A stretch of 49,449 nucleotides of DNA from Hyphomicrobiales bacterium (GTDB lineage: Bacteria > Pseudomonadota > Alphaproteobacteria > Rhizobiales > Rhizobiaceae). Each line of letters starts with the position of its first letter. Positions within the stretch are counted from its first letter, which is position 1. The notes beneath the pieces were generated by a model. It was not told the DNA's origin. It saw only the letters and a program-made list of their open reading frames with translations, and ran no database searches. Shown in pieces: positions 18,838-26,991 of the stretch. Location of the stretch: assembly GCA_900469625.1 (NCBI GenBank), contig UBXV01000049.1:1-49449 (forward strand), in the 5' to 3' direction. Position numbers and translations under genes: made by a program.

Positions 18838-19614
18838 TCAGGTCTTGTTTCGTGGTGCGCAGAGGCGTGCGTCGCTGCCGGCAAGGGTGCCGATCACCAC
18901 ATCGATGTCATAAAGTTGCTTGAGCGCGTCGGCTGTCAGCACCGCTTCGGGTGGACCAAGTGCCGCGATCCTGGATTGGAACACCAACGCCACCCGGTCG
19001 GCCACCCGAAACGCGTGGTCGGGATTGTGGGTCGACAGGACGATCGAGACGCCCTCGCCGGCTAGCTCGCGCACCCGGTCGAGCACCCGCATCTGGTGGC
19101 CGTAGTCGAGGCTCGCCGTCGGCTCGTCCATGACCAGGATGGACGGCTCCTGCGCGAGCGCCCGGGCGATCAGCGCAATCTGGCGTTCGCCGCCGCTGAT
19201 CTCGGTATAGGCACGGCTTGCCAGGTGGCCGATGCCGAGCCGTTCCAGCGTGGCCGCAGCCACCTCGCGATCCCGGCGGCCGGGCGTTGCAAACAGGCCG
19301 ACATGCGGCGCACGGCCCATCAGTACGAGATCTTCGACCGTGAAGGGAAAAAGGGCTGCATGGGCCTGCGGCACATAGGCGATGCGCGACGCCCGCTCAC
19401 GGCCAGACCAGGCGCCGATCGGCCGGCCGTCGAGACGGATTGTTCCAGCGCGCAAGGGAACGAGCCCGAGCAAGGTCTTGAACAACGTCGTCTTGCCGGC
19501 GCCGTTCGGCCCGAACAGCACCAGCACCTCGTTTTCCTCGAGTGTGAAGCTGATGTCCTGGCCGACCAGGCGGCCGCCATAGCCAAAGGCGATCTGGTCG
19601 ACATCCAGCCTCAT
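18838..19614 (-). CDS. ABC transporter ATP-binding protein (FecE/BtuD type; possible molybdate/tungstate importer)
   Basis: Cytoplasmic ATPase of a type II metal-chelate importer, 258 residues. Walker A GPNGAGKT at 35-42, Q-loop VPQAHAAL, signature SGGERQ, Walker B ILVMDEPTA and the H-loop STHNPDH are all present. The ATG at 19614 overlaps the permease stop codon by 4 nt (ATGA), showing translational coupling. Annotation by homology alone would say iron/siderophore. The Mo-box-like site upstream of the operon and the molbindin gene at its end favour molybdate or tungstate, an inference explained in the findings. Confidence 0.88.
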   Translation of the reverse strand: MRLDVDQIAFGYGGRLVGQDISFTLEENEVLVLFGPNGAGKTTLFKTLLGLVPLRAGTIRLDGRPIGAWSGRERASRIAYVPQAHAALFPFTVEDLVLMGRAPHVGLFATPGRRDREVAAATLERLGIGHLASRAYTEISGGERQIALIARALAQEPSILVMDEPTASLDYGHQMRVLDRVRELAGEGVSIVLSTHNPDHAFRVADRVALVFQSRIAALGPPEAVLTADALKQLYDIDVVIGTLAGSDARLCAPRNKT

Positions 19615-20639
19615 TGCCAGCCCTTTCGCCCTGACGCGAGCAGAAAGAGGAAGAACGGCGCACCGACGGTCGCCGTCAGTATACCGAGTGGCACCTCGAT
19701 CAGCGCGATGCTGCGCGCCAGCATGTCGGCAACCAGCAGATAGGCGGCACCCAGCGCCATCGAGACCGGCAGGAGCCGGACAAAATCCGGGCCGACGATG
19801 AGGCGCGCCACATGCGGGATGACGAGGCCGATCCAGCCGATGATCCCGGTGATCGAAACGGCGGCAGCCGTGATCAGCGTTGCCGCAAGAACCAGTACCA
19901 CGCGCAGCCGTCCGGTATCGATGCCGAGAGCCTTTGCCTCTTCCTCGCCGAGGGTCATGACATTCATCCGCCAGCGCAGGAGAAACAGCGCGATGATGCC
20001 GACGACAAGCGCCGGAAGGATGGAGATGATGTCGCCTGACGTGACCGATGCCAGGCTGCCGAGCAGCCAATAGGTGATGGCCGGCAGCTGATCGTAGGGA
20101 TCGGCGAGGATCTTGATCAGCGATATGCCAGCGCCGACGAGCGCACCGACGGCGATGCCCGCAAGCACGAGGACGAGCACGGGATCGCGGTTGCGGATCG
20201 CTGCGGCCACGGCATAGGCCGACAGGACGGCAATCAGCCCGCCGGCGAAACTCAGCAACTGGATGACGCCGACCGGCAGCGACAGAAAGATGCCGACCAC
20301 GGCGCCGAAGCTCGCGCCGGCGGAAACGCCGAGGATATCGGGCGAGACCAGCGGATTGCGAAACAGGCCCTGATAGGTGGCACCGGCCGCCGCAAGGGCC
20401 GCGCCGACAAGAAGACCGGCGAGCACTCGCGGCAGGCGGATGTGCCAGAAGACCGTCGCCACCGTCTCATCCGCCGGCGCACCGCCAAGCCATGCCCGGA
20501 TCTCGGTAAAGAGATCCGAGAGGCCGGCGTCGAACTTGCCGATGGTCATCGACAGAACGGCGAGTGCCAACAGCCCGGCGATCGCAAGCAGAAACGACGG
20601 GCCGAGCGATCGGCGCCTCGATATCCTGCGTTGCGTCAT
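19611..20639 (-). CDS. ABC transporter permease (FecCD/BtuC family)
   Basis: Inner-membrane permease of 342 residues with about ten hydrophobic segments, as in BtuC and the molybdate permease MolB. Family landmarks include RLPRVLAGLLVGAALAAAG, YQGLFRNPLVSPDILGVSAGA and, near the C-terminus, FIGLVIPH-like GWIGLVIPHVARLIVG (the coupling region). It overlaps both neighbours by 4 nt, so binding protein, permease and ATPase are translated as a coupled unit. Presumably a homodimer, since no second permease gene is present. Confidence 0.9.
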   Translation of the reverse strand: MTQRRISRRRSLGPSFLLAIAGLLALAVLSMTIGKFDAGLSDLFTEIRAWLGGAPADETVATVFWHIRLPRVLAGLLVGAALAAAGATYQGLFRNPLVSPDILGVSAGASFGAVVGIFLSLPVGVIQLLSFAGGLIAVLSAYAVAAAIRNRDPVLVLVLAGIAVGALVGAGISLIKILADPYDQLPAITYWLLGSLASVTSGDIISILPALVVGIIALFLLRWRMNVMTLGEEEAKALGIDTGRLRVVLVLAATLITAAAVSITGIIGWIGLVIPHVARLIVGPDFVRLLPVSMALGAAYLLVADMLARSIALIEVPLGILTATVGAPFFLFLLASGRKGWQ

Positions 20640-21673
20640 TGCGTCGCCGGCAGGGCGCCCTTGAGCAGCGCCGCCAGTTGCGCGTCGTCAAGGTCCACCT
20701 GGTAGAAGAGCCTGTAGAACGCCCGCGTCTCGGCCTTCAGGTCCCCCTTGTAGTGATCGCCGTAAAGCAACGCCTCGAGCCAGCGGATGCCGATCAGGCG
20801 GTTGATGCCCGGCGGTGAATCGAACCAGCCGAAGGGCAGCGACGGCGCGTTGAACACCTGCCCCTTCGCGACCGCCTCAACCTTGCTCCACACCGGATCG
20901 GCCGCAACAGACCCGGCGAACTTCGGGCTTGCGGCGATGACCACCTCCGGGTTCCAGGCGAGCACCTGTTCCGGCGACACCTGGGTCAGACTGCCTTTCC
21001 CGGCGGCGGCGGCGACATTGACGGCACCGGCGGCCTCGAGAATTTCGAGATTGATCGAGCCGGCAAGGCCCGTCTCCAGGCCGTCGGGACCGCGGCCGTA
21101 ATAGACCCGCGGGCGCTTGTCCGCCGGCACCGCCGCCAGGGTGTCGCCCAGCTGCTTCAGCGTCTCGTCGGCATAGTCGGCAAGCTTGCCAGCCCGCTCC
21201 TCGGCACCGAGCATCACGCCGAGGCTGCGCAGGGTCTCGGCGCTCTTGCCGAAGGAACCGTCGATCAGCACATAGGGAATGCCGGTCTGGCTCTGCACCT
21301 TGTCGGCAAGCGAGGCATAGGTCGCATCCACCGTGCCGACGTCGATGATGACGTCGGGCTTGGCAGCCAGCACCGCCTCGATGTTCGCCGTTCCACCCTT
21401 GCCCGTCAGCCGGCCATAGGTCGGCAGGCCGCGCACCGCCTCGATCAGATAGGGCTTTTCGTCCGCCTTCAGCTCGCGCACCCAGCCCGCCAGTTTTTCC
21501 GGCGCAATCGCATAGATCAGCACCGATGCCGGCGGACCGGCCGCCAGCACCTTGCCGATATGATCGGGAAGCTCGACCGTGCGGCCGGCGGCATCTGTGA
21601 ACGGTTTCGCCTCGACGCCAAATGGTATCAGGGCAAGAAGGGCGCCGATGGCGCCGGCGAGGTATCTGTTCAT
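20636..21673 (-). CDS. ABC transporter substrate-binding protein (FepB/BtuF class III; possible molybdate/tungstate binder)
   Basis: Periplasmic binding protein of 345 residues. Signal peptide MNRYLAGAIGALLALIPFGVEA is expected to be removed before KPFTDAAGR. Two lobes joined by a rigid helix are implied by the FepB/BtuF fold: a first lobe through PDVIIDVG and a second through WNPEVVIAASP, with SPPGINRLIGIRWL near the end. The class includes iron-siderophore, haem, B12 and molybdate (MolA) binders, and the sequence alone does not settle the ligand. It is the first gene of the operon and has a ModE-like dyad 57 bp before its ATG. Confidence 0.85.
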   Translation of the reverse strand: MNRYLAGAIGALLALIPFGVEAKPFTDAAGRTVELPDHIGKVLAAGPPASVLIYAIAPEKLAGWVRELKADEKPYLIEAVRGLPTYGRLTGKGGTANIEAVLAAKPDVIIDVGTVDATYASLADKVQSQTGIPYVLIDGSFGKSAETLRSLGVMLGAEERAGKLADYADETLKQLGDTLAAVPADKRPRVYYGRGPDGLETGLAGSINLEILEAAGAVNVAAAAGKGSLTQVSPEQVLAWNPEVVIAASPKFAGSVAADPVWSKVEAVAKGQVFNAPSLPFGWFDSPPGINRLIGIRWLEALLYGDHYKGDLKAETRAFYRLFYQVDLDDAQLAALLKGALPATQ

Positions 21674-21729
21674 GGTTGAAGCCTGTTCATGGAGGTGCGG
21701 ACGGTGGTTCGGGGGCGACTATGGCACAG

Positions 21730-21753
21730 CGTTATATCCGTGGGAATATCTCG
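21730..21753. promoter_or_regulatory. Mo-box-like dyad (candidate ModE operator) upstream of the importer operon
   Basis: CGTTATAT at 21730-21737 and ATATCTCG at 21746-21753 form a 24-bp dyad with an 8-bp centre. The left half is identical to the half-site I recall from the E. coli modA operator, and the right half keeps ATAT and CG (6 of 8 positions of the mirror ATATAACG). Total length also equals that operator as I remember it. On the minus strand TATAAC within it could be the -10 box of the importer operon, so a bound repressor would block transcription when molybdate is plentiful. Confidence 0.45.
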
Positions 21754-22013
21754 ATTGATACCCTCGCTCAGGGGCCAAGCTCTTTGCAGCGGATGCGAAC
21801 CTTGACTGGCAGGCCCGATCGGGCGATATCGGGGGCATGTGCGAACATGACGTCCATATCGTTGCGCGTTCGGCCGGCATCCCAACAGGCGGGATGCAGG
21901 GCGATAGAGCACGCTGACGAAAGAGCGTTCGCGCACCTGCAGCCTCGCCGGAAACGGACGGGGTTCTTCTTTTGACGGGTGCGCCGTCCATCGGCATTTT
22001 GATGGAGAATGAA

Positions 22014-22742
22014 ATGGCACAGAACATCTACGACAAACCGGAATTTTTCGAAGGCTACAGCCAGCTCGGTCGATCCGTGCATGGCCTTGACGGTGCGGCC
22101 GAATGGCCTGCGATCCGCGCCGTCCTGCCGGATCTGGCAGGCAAGCGCGTGGTCGACCTCGGCTGCGGCTTCGGCTGGTTCTCGCGCTTCGCACGCGAAC
22201 AGGGTGCCGCCCGCGTCCTCGGGCTCGACCTGTCGGAAAACATGATCGCCCGCGCCCGGCGCGACACCACTGATCCGGCAATCGGATACGGCATTGCCGA
22301 TCTCGACCAACTGACGCTCGAACCGGGCGCCTTCGACATCGCCTACAGCTCGCTCGCCTTTCACTATGTGGAAGATTTTGACCGACTGGTCCGGGCTATC
22401 CATGCAGCACTCGTGCCGGGTTCGCACCTGGTTTTCACCATCGAGCACCCGATCTACATGGCCTCGCTCACGCCGGGCTGGCAGATTGGCGAAGATGGTG
22501 GCAAGCGCTGGCCGGTGGATCACTATTCCGTCGAGGGACGGCGCACGACGGACTGGCTCGCCAAGGGCGTCGTCAAGTATCACCGCACCATCGGCACGAC
22601 GCTCAACGCCCTGATCAATGGCGGCTTCGCCATCCGCCATGTCGAGGAATGGCGCCCGACATCGGCACAGATCGAAGCCAATCCGGACCTTGCCGAAGAG
22701 ATGGAACGGCCGATGATCCTGATCGTCGACGCCCAGAGATAA
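22014..22742 (+). CDS. Class I SAM-dependent methyltransferase
   Basis: Cytoplasmic methyltransferase of 242 residues with a standard Rossmann fold: SAM loop VVDLGCGFGWFSR, acidic residue in LGLDLSENMI, then AYSSLAFHYVEDF and VFTIEHPIYM. The small-molecule substrate cannot be read from the sequence; relatives methylate diverse metabolites. GGAG 6 nt upstream supports the ATG at 22014; in-frame ATGs at 21972 and 22002 are less likely. It stands alone between the importer operon and a reductase gene. Confidence 0.8.
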   Translation: MAQNIYDKPEFFEGYSQLGRSVHGLDGAAEWPAIRAVLPDLAGKRVVDLGCGFGWFSRFAREQGAARVLGLDLSENMIARARRDTTDPAIGYGIADLDQLTLEPGAFDIAYSSLAFHYVEDFDRLVRAIHAALVPGSHLVFTIEHPIYMASLTPGWQIGEDGGKRWPVDHYSVEGRRTTDWLAKGVVKYHRTIGTTLNALINGGFAIRHVEEWRPTSAQIEANPDLAEEMERPMILIVDAQR

Positions 22743-22750
22743 AGGGCGGC

Positions 22751-22784
22751 AGCCCGGGCCGGCGACGTGCCCGGGCTTCTTTCT
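22751..22784 (+). terminator. Rho-independent terminator after the methyltransferase gene
   Basis: Stem AGCCCGGGC / GCCCGGGCT (9 bp, 9-nt loop) followed by TCTTTCT, beginning 9 nt past the stop codon at 22742. Confidence 0.75.
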
Positions 22785-22975
22785 GTGCCACTGCGCGCCT
22801 TCATGCCGGGCGACCTGTCCGCGACCAGCCGATCGCCCGACTTCGCTGTCTATCGACTCGGGGCTTATCGATGGCCTCGACGCTGCACCGACTTGCCATC
22901 AGACGCACATCAATCCGGCCAGTGATGCTGACGCCTGTCGACGTTCGGAGCGCCTGCAGTTATTGGTATCATAAT

Positions 22976-23008
22976 AAAACCACTTGCAAACTAAAACCAG
23001 TATTGCAA
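22976..23008. repeat. AT-rich imperfect direct repeat upstream of the reductase gene
   Basis: AAAACCA-N1-TTGCAA at 22976-22989 is repeated as AAAACCA-N3-TTGCAA at 22993-23008. The stretch around it is AT-rich in an otherwise GC-rich region. It lies 60-92 bp before the ATG at 23068, a good place for a promoter and regulator site. Confidence 0.4.
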
Positions 23009-23067
23009 TGATCCGTCCATCGACGAAACTCGCCACAACGGGCGGCACGCGAAATAAGGAGACGGCA

Positions 23068-23616
23068 ATGCGCAAGGTCATCATGTGGGATATGGTCAGT
23101 GTCGACGGTTTCTTCGAGGCACCGGGTCACGACATCAGTTGGTTCGTCTTCGAGGACGAGCTTGCAGCCTATATCGGCGAGACCCAGCGTGAAGGCGATA
23201 CGCTGCTATTCGGTCGGGTGACTTACGAAATGATGGCATCCTATTGGCCATCGGCCGAAGGCGAAATCGCCACCTACATGAACGGCGCCGAGAAATACGT
23301 CTTCTCCCGTTCATTGAAGAGCGCCGACTGGCGCAATACCACCCTCGTATCCGGCGATGCCATAGCGCAGGTCGAACGGCTGAAGGCGCTCGACGGCGGA
23401 ACGATCTTCGTCTTTGGCAGCGCAGATTTTGCCGCAGGACTGGTCGAAAAGGGCCTCGTCGACGAGTATCGCCTTGGCATCAATCCCGTGCTGCTTGGCA
23501 GCGGCGTCCCGCTTTTCCAATCCGTGCCGAAGCGCACCAGCCTCAAGCTCACCCATGCACGGCCGCTCAAATCCGGCGTCGTCATCCTGCATTACCAGCC
23601 GCAGGCGGACGCCTGA
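23068..23616 (+). CDS. Dihydrofolate reductase family protein (RibD C-terminal domain-like)
   Basis: NADPH-dependent reductase fold, 182 residues, of the RibD_C/YyaP group rather than true FolA. Seen: MWDMVSVDGFFEAP at the N-terminus, LLFGRVTYEMMASYWP, then IFVFGSADFAAGLVEKGLVDEYRLGINPVLLGSG, which is the classic family core. The physiological substrate is unknown; members are often annotated only as dihydrofolate reductase-like. AAGGAG lies 8 nt before the chosen ATG; an upstream in-frame ATG at 22984 falls in the AT-rich promoter region and is unlikely. Confidence 0.85.
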   Translation: MRKVIMWDMVSVDGFFEAPGHDISWFVFEDELAAYIGETQREGDTLLFGRVTYEMMASYWPSAEGEIATYMNGAEKYVFSRSLKSADWRNTTLVSGDAIAQVERLKALDGGTIFVFGSADFAAGLVEKGLVDEYRLGINPVLLGSGVPLFQSVPKRTSLKLTHARPLKSGVVILHYQPQADA

Positions 23617-23746
23617 GCAAATGCACCCGGCCACGCGGTGAACGCGGGGACATCCTTGCCCCATGCGCTGTTGTGGCCACGGTACGCCTCTTGACATCCC
23701 TGCCCGATCGTCCGACTTCATCAGGCAGAATGAAGGAGACGGCAGC

Positions 23747-24493
23747 ATGAGCGAGACAGCGCGCACGACGATCGACCAGAGCGAGGTAGACCGCTTTTCG
23801 GCCATGGCTGCCGAGTGGTGGGACCCGACGGGGAAGTTCCGGCCGCTGCACAAGTTCAACCCGGTGCGCCTCGCCTATATCCGCGACCGGGTCGCCGAGC
23901 ATTTCGGACGCGATCCCAGGGCGCCGCAGCCGCTGAAAGGCCTGCGCCTGCTCGATATCGGTTGTGGCGGTGGCCTGCTGTCGGAGCCGATGGCACGCAT
24001 GGGCGCCGACGTCGTCGGCGCCGACGCCTCGGAAAAGAACATCGGCATTGCCAAAACCCATGCGGCCGGCAGCGGCGTTGCCGTCGATTATCGCGCTGTC
24101 ACCGCCGAAGCCCTTGCCGAAGCGGGCGAAAGTTTCGACATCGTCCTCAACATGGAAGTGGTCGAGCATGTCGCCGACGTCGACTTCTTCATGACCACCT
24201 GCGCCCATATGGTCCGCCCCGGCGGAATGATGTTCGTCGCCACCATCAACCGCACGATGAAGGCGGCCGCACTTGCGATCTTCGCCGCTGAAAACGTGCT
24301 GCGCTGGCTGCCGCGCGGCACCCATCAATATGAAAAGCTGGTGCGTCCCGAGGAACTGGAAAAACCCCTTGTGGCAAGCGGCCTCGAAGTCACCGAGCGC
24401 ACCGGCGTGTTCTTCAACCCGCTGTCCAACCAGTGGAACCTGTCGAAGGACATGGACGTCAACTACATGATCGTCGCCAAGCGCCCGCTTTGA
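23747..24493 (+). CDS. ubiG: Ubiquinone biosynthesis O-methyltransferase UbiG
   Basis: Catalyses both SAM-dependent O-methylation steps of ubiquinone biosynthesis at the inner membrane surface. The 248-residue protein begins with the family segment [26 protein letters not shown], then SAM motif [31 protein letters not shown], and [13 protein letters not shown]; the end VNYMI is also typical. GAAGGAGA 7 nt upstream fixes the ATG at 23747. From memory, ubiG is normally divergent from and adjacent to lysC in rhizobia and Brucella; here the two lie about 10 kb apart. Confidence 0.96.
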   Translation: MSETARTTIDQSEVDRFSAMAAEWWDPTGKFRPLHKFNPVRLAYIRDRVAEHFGRDPRAPQPLKGLRLLDIGCGGGLLSEPMARMGADVVGADASEKNIGIAKTHAAGSGVAVDYRAVTAEALAEAGESFDIVLNMEVVEHVADVDFFMTTCAHMVRPGGMMFVATINRTMKAAALAIFAAENVLRWLPRGTHQYEKLVRPEELEKPLVASGLEVTERTGVFFNPLSNQWNLSKDMDVNYMIVAKRPL

Positions 24494-24534
24494 CGGCCGG
24501 AAAGCCAGACGCGCAAAGAGCGGCTGACAGTCAG

Positions 24535-24572
24535 AAACCCTCCCGCGAAGGACATCGCCGGAGGGTTTTTCG
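24535..24572. terminator. Terminator between ubiG and the GNAT gene
   Basis: AAACCCTCC pairs with GGAGGGTTT around a 16-nt loop and is followed by TTTTTCGTTTT on the plus strand. It serves ubiG and probably the convergent acetyltransferase gene too. Confidence 0.8.
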
Positions 24573-24590
24573 TTTTGCCCAAAGGCAGCC

Positions 24591-25157
24591 TCAGGCAATC
24601 GCCGGGCGCACCTGCCATTCGTGCGTGAGCAGCGCGTAAATGTATTCGTCGCCCCACTGGCCGTTGAAAAGGTCGTTCTGGATGAGATGGGCTTCGCGGC
24701 GCATGCCCAGACGCTCAACGACGCCGACTGAGCCGGCATTGAGGGGGTCAAGACGCGCGAAGATCCGGTGGAAGTCGAGCCGGCGGAAGCCGAGATCGAG
24801 CGCTGCCCGCATCGCCTCGGTCGCATAGCCCTTGCCCGCGAATGCCGGGCTGAAGATGTAGCCGGTTTCGGCCTGCCGCGCCGCCTTGCTGGCGAGTTTC
24901 AACAGCACCTCGCCGACGAGCGCGCCATCCTCGACGCGTTCGACGGCAAAGACCGCGACGTCTCCGTCCTCGTCGAGACGCGGGTTGCTCGCCTTTGCAA
25001 ATTTTGCGCGGGCGCCTTCTTCGTCGAGCGGATCGGCATAGAGATAACGATAGACCTCCGGCAGGCGGTGATAGGCATAAAATCCATCGAAATCTTCAGG
25101 CCTAAAATGCCGGATCACCAGGCGATCGGTGGAAAGTCGGGTATCGGAAAGATCCAT
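24591..25157 (-). CDS. GNAT family N-acetyltransferase (RimJ/RimL-like)
   Basis: Acetyl-CoA-dependent N-acetyltransferase of 188 residues. The RimJ/RimL-type features are visible: LSTDRLVIRHFRPEDFDGFYAY at the start, then GYIFSPAFAGKGYATEAMRAALDLGF, where Gly-Lys-Gly-Tyr-Ala-Thr forms the acetyl-CoA pyrophosphate loop, and NAGSVGVVERLGMRREAHL. Substrate (a protein N-terminus or a small amine) is unknown. It is monocistronic, convergent with ubiG, with about 130 bp separating it from the DUF1178 gene upstream. Confidence 0.85.
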   Translation of the reverse strand: MDLSDTRLSTDRLVIRHFRPEDFDGFYAYHRLPEVYRYLYADPLDEEGARAKFAKASNPRLDEDGDVAVFAVERVEDGALVGEVLLKLASKAARQAETGYIFSPAFAGKGYATEAMRAALDLGFRRLDFHRIFARLDPLNAGSVGVVERLGMRREAHLIQNDLFNGQWGDEYIYALLTHEWQVRPAIA

Positions 25158-25285
25158 TGCTCATAAAATCCCGTATTGCAAAGACCGGGAAATGGGAAGC
25201 AAGGACCTGTTATTAAAGGGTCTTTCCCGAATTTTGTCTGGGGAGAGCGGATCAGATGGCACAGGCGGGCGTTTCGGCCCGTCGC

Positions 25286-25714
25286 TCAGTTGACCTCGTC
25301 GGGCAGAACCGGCAGGGGCGCGATCGCGATCCCCTCCTCGAGCAGCGCCACCGCCTCCTCCACCGTTGCCTGGCCGATGAGGCCGCGCTCATCCGCCTCG
25401 CCGTAGTGGATCTTGCGCGCCTCTTCGGGAAAGCGGGTGCCGACATCCTCGGCATTGTCGCGTACCGTTTTGACGAGCTCGCGGATCTTGGCGATGGTTT
25501 CCTTCTGCGCCTGGTCCATGACCAGCGCCCGCGTCGCTTCCTTCTTGCGCGCCGTTGCCACAGATGGCGCCATCAGTTGCTTGGCGACGGAGGTGGAATT
25601 GCAGGTCGGGCAGGAGACGAGCTTGCGCTCGACCTGACGGTCGAAATCGTCACTCGACGAGAACCAGCCTTCGAAGGCATGGCCCTGATCGCAGGAAATC
25701 GTATAGCGGATCAA
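25286..25714 (-). CDS. DUF1178 family protein
   Basis: Conserved proteobacterial protein of 142 residues with no established function. The start MIRYTISCDQGHAFEGWFSSS and the zinc-finger-like CPTCNSTSVAKQLMAP are typical; together Cys8 with His12 and the CPTC pair could bind zinc. The C-terminal part is helical and acidic. Translation starts at a TTG (25714) that overlaps the amidase stop codon by 4 nt, with GGGAGG upstream, so the two genes are translationally coupled. Confidence 0.85.
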   Translation of the reverse strand: MIRYTISCDQGHAFEGWFSSSDDFDRQVERKLVSCPTCNSTSVAKQLMAPSVATARKKEATRALVMDQAQKETIAKIRELVKTVRDNAEDVGTRFPEEARKIHYGEADERGLIGQATVEEAVALLEEGIAIAPLPVLPDEVN

Positions 25715-26568
25715 GCGGCAACGCCTCCCTTGCCGGCGGGCAGGACATGATCCAGCGCAAAGCTGCGGGCATTCCTGAGGTTCGGGATCTTGGCGCGGGC
25801 CGCATGCACGGCAGCGACATCGATATCAGCAAGCACGATGCCTTCGCCGGCAGCACCGGCGGCGGCAAGCACCTTGCCCCAGGGGTCGACGATCATCGAA
25901 TGACCGAAGGTTTCGCGCCCATCCTCATGAACGCCGCCCTGTGCGGCGGCAATGACGAAGAAGCCGTTCTCGATGGCCCGTGCGCGCAAAAGGATTTCCC
26001 AATGCGCCTCGCCGGTCTGGCGGGTAAAGGCTGCCGGCACCGACATGACCTCGACCCCTGCGACCGCCTGCTGGCGAAACAATTCGGGAAAGCGCACGTC
26101 GTAGCAGATGGCAAAGCCGAGCTTGCCGAAATCGAGTTCCGCCAAACGCGCGGTTGCGCCCGGCGTGTAGGCGGCACTCTCGCGCCAGCTCTCGCCATTG
26201 TCGAGATCGACGTCGAACATGTGGATCTTGTCGTAGTCGCAGATCTTGGTTCCATCCGGACCAAACAGGAAGCCGCGATTGGCGATCTTGCCATCGGCAA
26301 GCCCAATGGCTGTGGAGCCGACATGCAGATGAATGCCGAGTTCGCGCGCAAGTCCTGCCGCTTCGCCGACGATGAGGTCGTTCGCCTCGTCCTTGAGCAC
26401 GGCCCGCAGGCCGGCGCGATCACGCTGCAGCGCTCCGGTCATCTCCGGGGTCTGGATATAGGTGGCGCCATGGCTTGCGGCCTCGCGCACCAGCCGCGCC
26501 ATCGTCTCGGCGTTTCTCGCCGGATCGACACCGGAACACATCTGGATGGCGGCGGCCTTGAAGGTCAT
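25711..26568 (-). CDS. Carbon-nitrogen hydrolase (nitrilase superfamily, Nit/omega-amidase type)
   Basis: Thiol amidase of the nitrilase superfamily, 285 residues. The Glu-Lys-Cys triad is visible: Glu42 in QTPEMTG, Lys in YDKIHMFDVDL, and Cys in GFAICYDVRFPELFR. These flanking motifs are closest to the Nit1/Nit2 branch, which hydrolyses deaminated glutathione or alpha-ketoglutaramate. The genes next to it fit thiol metabolism: a glutaredoxin gene lies directly upstream, which would suit a glutathione-repair role. AAGGAG lies upstream of the ATG. Confidence 0.87.
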   Translation of the reverse strand: MTFKAAAIQMCSGVDPARNAETMARLVREAASHGATYIQTPEMTGALQRDRAGLRAVLKDEANDLIVGEAAGLARELGIHLHVGSTAIGLADGKIANRGFLFGPDGTKICDYDKIHMFDVDLDNGESWRESAAYTPGATARLAELDFGKLGFAICYDVRFPELFRQQAVAGVEVMSVPAAFTRQTGEAHWEILLRARAIENGFFVIAAAQGGVHEDGRETFGHSMIVDPWGKVLAAAGAAGEGIVLADIDVAAVHAARAKIPNLRNARSFALDHVLPAGKGGVAA

Positions 26569-26685
26569 TGCAGTCGGGCTCCTTGGAGCGTCCCCGGGGC
26601 AAGGCCGACGCGGCTTTCCGTCAGGGAATTCTGAGCGATACGCGGATGGAGCGCTTCTGCCGCTCCGTCCACGGCGAAAACGGGC

Positions 26686-26943
26686 CTAAGCGGCGAGCAT
26701 CTCGTCGAGCTTTCCCGCCCGCTCGAGCGCATGCAGATCGTCGCAACCACCGACATGAATTTCGTCGATGAAGATCTGCGGGAACGTCGTGCCGCCATGC
26801 GATTTCTCGATCATCTTCTGGCGCACCTGCGGATCGTAGGTGGCATCGTGTTCGAGGAACGAGACGCCCTTGGTTTCAAGAAGCTTTTTGGCAGCCGAGC
26901 AATAGCCGCAGAACTGACGCGTATAAATAACGACCGAAGCCAT
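26686..26943 (-). CDS. grxC: Glutaredoxin 3 (dithiol, class I)
   Basis: Small cytoplasmic dithiol oxidoreductase of 85 residues that reduces disulfides at the expense of glutathione. Active site CGYC at 12-15, cis-Pro in GGTTFPQIFI, and the glutathione-binding VGGCDDLHAL near the C-terminus are all in place. The ATG at 26943 gives MASVVIYTRQF with CAGGAAAC just upstream; a longer frame upstream has no support. It lies 48 bp downstream of comF and 117 bp upstream of the amidase gene, all in one direction. Confidence 0.93.
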   Translation of the reverse strand: MASVVIYTRQFCGYCSAAKKLLETKGVSFLEHDATYDPQVRQKMIEKSHGGTTFPQIFIDEIHVGGCDDLHALERAGKLDEMLAA

Positions 26944-26991
26944 GTTTCCTGACCGCTCCTTATACCGGCAACGATGCCGGTGTTTCATTTG

